Shown here: positions 6,010 to 9,125 of the stretch, piece after piece | Numbering within the stretch: position 1 is the stretch's first letter | How the letters are laid out: each line of letters opens with the position of its first letter | NCBI GenBank assembly: GCA_003524335.1 | Contig: DQHV01000342.1 | Coordinates: 1,478-10,602, forward strand | Source: Candidatus Aminicenantota bacterium | GTDB taxonomy: Bacteria; Acidobacteriota; Aminicenantia; Aminicenantales; UBA8522 | Direction of reading: 5' to 3' | DNA length: 9,125 nucleotides | Position numbers and translations under genes: made by a program | The notes under the pieces: model-generated | Databases searched by the model: none | The model's input: the letters and a program-made list of their open reading frames with translations, nothing else | Told to the model about the DNA's origin: nothing

Positions 6010-7125
6010 ATGGCCAAGCCGATCTTCGAGCTGCTGAAGGCCTGCGTCGAGGCCGACGCGAGCGACCTGCACGTCACGACCTACATCCCGCCGCGGATCC
6101 GCGTCCACGGTATCCTCAAGGACATCGAGCACCCGGCCCTGACGCCGTCCGAGACGAAAGAGATCATCTACAGCATCATGACGGACAAGCAGAAGCGGCT
6201 CTTCGAGGAGAAGCTCGAGCTCGACTTCTCCTTCGGGGTCAAAGAGCTCGGGCGCTTCCGGGCCAACGTCTTCATGCAGAAGGGCGCCGTGGCCGGGGCC
6301 TTCCGCCGCTTCCTGCCGTCGATGTGGAGCTTCGCCCAGCTGGGCATCCCCCAGCGCATCCAGCAGCTCTGCTACCTGCCCCGGGGCCTCATCCTCGTCA
6401 CCGGGCCGACCGGCTGCGGCAAGTCGACGACGCTGGCCTGCATGATCGAGCACATCAACGCCGAGCGGCCGGTCCACATCGTCACCATCGAGGACCCCAT
6501 CGAGTACTACCTGACGCCGCGCAAGGCCATCATCAACCAGCGCGAGCTCTACGCCGACACCCAGTCCTACGGCAACGCCCTGCGCTCGGTCCTGCGCGAG
6601 GACCCCGACGTCGTCCTCGTCGGCGAGATGCGCGACCTCGAGACGGTCGAGGCCAGCCTCCGCGTCGCCGAGACGGGCCACCTGACGTTCTCGACCCTGC
6701 ACACGAACTCGGCCGTCGAATCCATCAGCCGCATCATCGACATCTTTCCCAGCCAGTACCAGACCCAGGTCCGGATCATGCTGTCGATGACGCTCGAGGC
6801 CGTCATGACCCAGGCCCTCCTGCCGCGGATCGACGGCAAGGGCCGCGTCCTGGCCATGGAGATCATGATCCCCAACCCGGCCATCCGCAACCTCATCCGG
6901 GAGAACAAGATCCACCAGATCTACTCGGCCATGCAGATGGGCCAGGAGAAGTTCGGGATGCAGACGTTCAACCAGTCCCTGTCCAATCTGTACTTCCGCA
7001 AGCTGGTCAGCTTGGACGTCGTCATGGCCATGACCTCCTTCCCCGAGGAATTGACCGATATCATCCAGCGCCGCGAGGGAGCCAAGATCACGCCGAGCGG
7101 CCAACCGGGATTCTCCAGAAGATAG
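6010..7125 (+). CDS. pilT: Type IV pilus twitching motility (retraction) ATPase PilT
   Basis: The 371-residue product is the hexameric ATPase that depolymerises the pilus and powers retraction and twitching. It begins with the short PAS-like PilT N-domain (DASDLHV at 16-22, then RIRVHG). Walker A is GPTGCGKS at 132-139, followed by TIEDPIEY, Walker B-type DPDVVLVGEMRD at 198-209 and His-box TGHLTFSTLHTN at 222-233. The C-terminal AIRNLIRE signature at 291-298 is specific for PilT and required for retraction in studied homologues. There is no tetracysteine, unlike PilB. The length is slightly above the common 345-360, with a polar tail after about residue 355. GGAGGA lies four bases before the ATG. 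It sits 31 bases after pilB and 28 before pilC, consistent with one transcript. Confidence 0.96.
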   Translation: MAKPIFELLKACVEADASDLHVTTYIPPRIRVHGILKDIEHPALTPSETKEIIYSIMTDKQKRLFEEKLELDFSFGVKELGRFRANVFMQKGAVAGAFRRFLPSMWSFAQLGIPQRIQQLCYLPRGLILVTGPTGCGKSTTLACMIEHINAERPVHIVTIEDPIEYYLTPRKAIINQRELYADTQSYGNALRSVLREDPDVVLVGEMRDLETVEASLRVAETGHLTFSTLHTNSAVESISRIIDIFPSQYQTQVRIMLSMTLEAVMTQALLPRIDGKGRVLAMEIMIPNPAIRNLIRENKIHQIYSAMQMGQEKFGMQTFNQSLSNLYFRKLVSLDVVMAMTSFPEELTDIIQRREGAKITPSGQPGFSRR

Positions 7126-7153
7126 GGGCCGTCCCCGACGAGCGAGGTGAGCC

Positions 7154-8356
7154 ATGCCGATTTATGTTTGGAAAGGTAAGAACCGCTACGGAGACAGCGT
7201 CGGAGGCGAGCGCGTCGCCGCTTCCAAGGAAGAGCTGGGCCGTTTGCTCCAGAAGGACCAGATCACGGTCCTGAGCGTCGCCCCGGCCAAGGGCGGCTTC
7301 AAGATCCCCTTCCTCAAGCGGGAGAAGGTCCGCCTCAAGGACCTGGCCATCTACAGCCGCCAGCTCTCCGTCCTCATCGACGCCGAGCTGCCCCTCATCC
7401 AGAGCCTGGGCATCCTCGAGGAGCAGCAGAAGAACGCCTACTTCAAGAAAGTCATCAAGACGGTCAAGGACGACGTCGAGGCCGGCTCGACCCTGAACCA
7501 GGCGAAACGGAAGCACCCCAAGGCCTTCGACGACCTCTACTGCAACCTCATCGCCTCGGGCGAGCAGTCGGGCTCCCTCGACATCATGCTCCGCCGGCTG
7601 GCCGAGTTCATCGAGAAGAACGTCCGCCTCCGAGCCAAGATCAAGCAGGCCATGATCTACCCCGTGGCCATCGCCGTCTTCGCCATCGTCGTGGCCATCT
7701 TCATGCTCTGGAAGGTCATCCCCGTCTTCGCCACGATCTTCCGCGACCTCGGCGCCGAGCTGCCGGCCCTGACGGCCTTCGTCGTCAACCTGAGCGATTT
7801 CGTCGAGAAGAACATCTTCTTCATCTTCATCGGGCTCATCGCCTCCATCCTGGCCTTCCGCTATTACCGGAGCACGACGCCGGGCCGCTGGACGACCGAC
7901 CGCCTGCTCTTGAAGATGCCCCTCTTCGGGGGCCTCATCTACAAGGTGTCCATGACCCGGGTGACGCGGACCCTGGCGACGCTCATCTCCGGCGGCGTGC
8001 CCATGCTCGAGGCCCTCAAGATCACCTCGACGACGGCCGGGAACGTCATCATCGAGAAGGAGATCGTCGACGCCCGCAGGCTGGTCTCCGAGGGCAAGAC
8101 CATGGCCGAGTCCTTCAAGCTGTCCGGCCGGTTCCCGACGATGATGCTCCAGATGATCAACGTCGGCGAGGCCACGGGAACCCTCGACGAGATGCTGAGC
8201 AAGCTGGCGAACTTCTACGACGAGGAGGTCGACACGGCCGTGTCCGCCCTCCTCTCGGTCATGGAGCCCATCATGATGATCTTCGTCGGCGGCATCGTCG
8301 GCGGCCTGGTCATCTCGATGTACCTGCCGATCTTCAGCCTCATGCAGCAGTTCTAG
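7154..8356 (+). CDS. pilC: Type IV pilus inner-membrane platform protein PilC
   Basis: The 400-residue product has the standard PilC/GspF length and is the polytopic inner-membrane protein on which the PilB and PilT motors act. A short N-terminal segment (YVWKGKNRYGD) precedes two T2SSF domains at about 64-187 and 266-388. Each has the conserved acidic-loop pattern: ASGEQSGSLD at 134-143 and NVGEATGTLDEML at 336-348. Predicted membrane segments are about 169-190, 219-237 and 370-394, the three-helix topology of the family. GAGGTGA lies three bases before the ATG. The gene is in the order B-T-C seen in many pil operons. Confidence 0.96.
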   Translation: MPIYVWKGKNRYGDSVGGERVAASKEELGRLLQKDQITVLSVAPAKGGFKIPFLKREKVRLKDLAIYSRQLSVLIDAELPLIQSLGILEEQQKNAYFKKVIKTVKDDVEAGSTLNQAKRKHPKAFDDLYCNLIASGEQSGSLDIMLRRLAEFIEKNVRLRAKIKQAMIYPVAIAVFAIVVAIFMLWKVIPVFATIFRDLGAELPALTAFVVNLSDFVEKNIFFIFIGLIASILAFRYYRSTTPGRWTTDRLLLKMPLFGGLIYKVSMTRVTRTLATLISGGVPMLEALKITSTTAGNVIIEKEIVDARRLVSEGKTMAESFKLSGRFPTMMLQMINVGEATGTLDEMLSKLANFYDEEVDTAVSALLSVMEPIMMIFVGGIVGGLVISMYLPIFSLMQQF

Positions 8357-8392
8357 GGGGGCGACGGGCATGGAGACAAGGAGCCGAGCGCG

Positions 8393-9125
8393 ATGATGAC
8401 CCGGGAGCGGACGGGCGAAGGAGCAGTTGAGAGACGGAACGTCTTCCTCTACAACGTCTACCGCCTCGTCGTCCTGACGTCCCTCCTCGTCTCGGCCATC
8501 ATCATCCAGCTGTCCTCCCCCGACACGCAGCCGAACCCGCCCTTCTACTATCTCATCCTCGGCGCCTACGGCTTCTCGGTCGTCTTCTTCGCCCTCTACG
8601 CGGGCGGACGCGGGCTCGTCGTCCAGGCCTACGCCCAGGTCGTCTTCGACCTCCTCCTCATCACGGCGTTCGTCTATCTCTCGGGCGGCATCGCCTCCTC
8701 GATGTATTTCCTCTACGTCTTCCCCATCATCGCCGCCGGCCTGGTCATCTCCGGGCGGGCCGGCTTCCTGGCCGCGTCGCTCTCGGCCATCCTCTTCGGC
8801 GTGCTCGCCGACGGCATCTATTTCGGCTTCATCCCCAGCTTCCGGCCCGAGCACGCCGTCCGGACGACCCTGGGATCGATGCTCGTCACCATCTTCATCG
8901 CCTGGGGCGTCTTCTTCGTCATCGCCGCCCTGATGAGCCGGCTGGTCGGGAGCCTCCGCAAGACGCGCGAGGCCCTGCGGGCCGCCGAGAGGGAGCTCCT
9001 CGTCCGGGAGCGCCTGTCCGAGGCCGGCCGGGTCTCGGCCAGCCTGGCCCACGAGATCCGCAACCCCCTGGCGGCCATCAGCGGTTCGGTGCAGCTGGTC
9101 GCGCTCAGGGAGTGGGCCGACGAGA
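8393..9125 (+). CDS. pilS: PilS-type membrane sensor histidine kinase (3' end outside window)
   Basis: The frame is open from ATG 8393 to the right edge (244 residues seen). The N-terminal half carries about six hydrophobic segments (near 22-40, 52-70, 82-97, 104-119, 124-147 and 160-181) with short loops, as in PilS. A charged helix (about 186-210) leads into a HisKA domain with the phospho-acceptor H-box SLAHEIRNPLAAISGSVQ, His220. The PAS domain often found in PilS is absent between the membrane part and HisKA. The rest of the kinase and its ATP-binding domain lie beyond the window. AAGGAG nine bases before ATG 8393 favours it over the ATG at 8396. The gene is 36 bases after pilC. PilS with its response regulator PilR controls pilA in known systems; here the name rests on architecture and position, so pilS is likely rather than certain. 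Confidence 0.82.
   Translation, partial: MMTRERTGEGAVERRNVFLYNVYRLVVLTSLLVSAIIIQLSSPDTQPNPPFYYLILGAYGFSVVFFALYAGGRGLVVQAYAQVVFDLLLITAFVYLSGGIASSMYFLYVFPIIAAGLVISGRAGFLAASLSAILFGVLADGIYFGFIPSFRPEHAVRTTLGSMLVTIFIAWGVFFVIAALMSRLVGSLRKTREALRAAERELLVRERLSEAGRVSASLAHEIRNPLAAISGSVQLVALREWADE

Noticed and set aside
7088..9052. Antisense open frame of about 654 codons across pilC and pilS, and similar ones at 4203-6077 and 5932-7155
   Set aside because: They lie opposite clearly recognised pil genes. Their products are repetitive runs of Asp, Gly, Glu, Leu and Arg with no domain. C-ending codons on the plus strand remove stops on the minus strand, which explains them.

Overview
The window is GC-rich bacterial DNA with six genes: two partial ones at the edges and four complete ones. 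The marker genes are a DUF4382 lipoprotein and a pilB-pilT-pilC-pilS run. Together with codons ending mostly in C or G, they suggest a Gram-negative-type bacterium of the Acidobacteriota / Candidatus Aminicenantes / deltaproteobacterial kind. This placement is an inference from gene content; the window has no rRNA or other phylogenetic marker.

Left part (1-1711, minus strand): a large exported protein that joins an N-terminal DUF1080 (3-keto-disaccharide hydrolase-like) domain to a C-terminal Gfo/Idh/MocA-type oxidoreductase domain in one open frame, cut by the left edge. A divergent control region follows (1712-2062). It holds two plausible minus-strand promoters, an inverted repeat centred on one -10 box, and a near-consensus plus-strand promoter for the next gene. 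Then come a DUF4382 lipoprotein (2063-3274, plus), a probable terminator, and a convergent two-CBS-domain protein (3368-3850, minus) with its own strong promoter.

Right part (4251-9125, plus): a compact type IV pilus cluster. It encodes the extension ATPase PilB, the retraction ATPase PilT, the inner-membrane platform protein PilC and the start of a membrane sensor histidine kinase of PilS type, cut by the right edge. Gaps are 28-36 bases and each gene has its own ribosome binding site, so they probably form one operon. PilB and PilT would power pilus extension and retraction through PilC, and the kinase would adjust pilin expression with a PilR-type partner expected just beyond the window. 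PilB begins with a tandem 24-5-24 residue layout matching the cyclic-di-GMP-binding MshEN domain, so extension may respond to that messenger.

The pil operon uses more C-ending codons than the three genes on its left. This produces long antisense open frames (up to about 650 codons) that I regard as artefacts. I see no CRISPR array, insertion sequence, tRNA or rRNA. No wholly new system is evident. The most unusual items are the DUF1080-oxidoreductase fusion with its operator-like repeat, and the candidate cyclic-di-GMP input on PilB.
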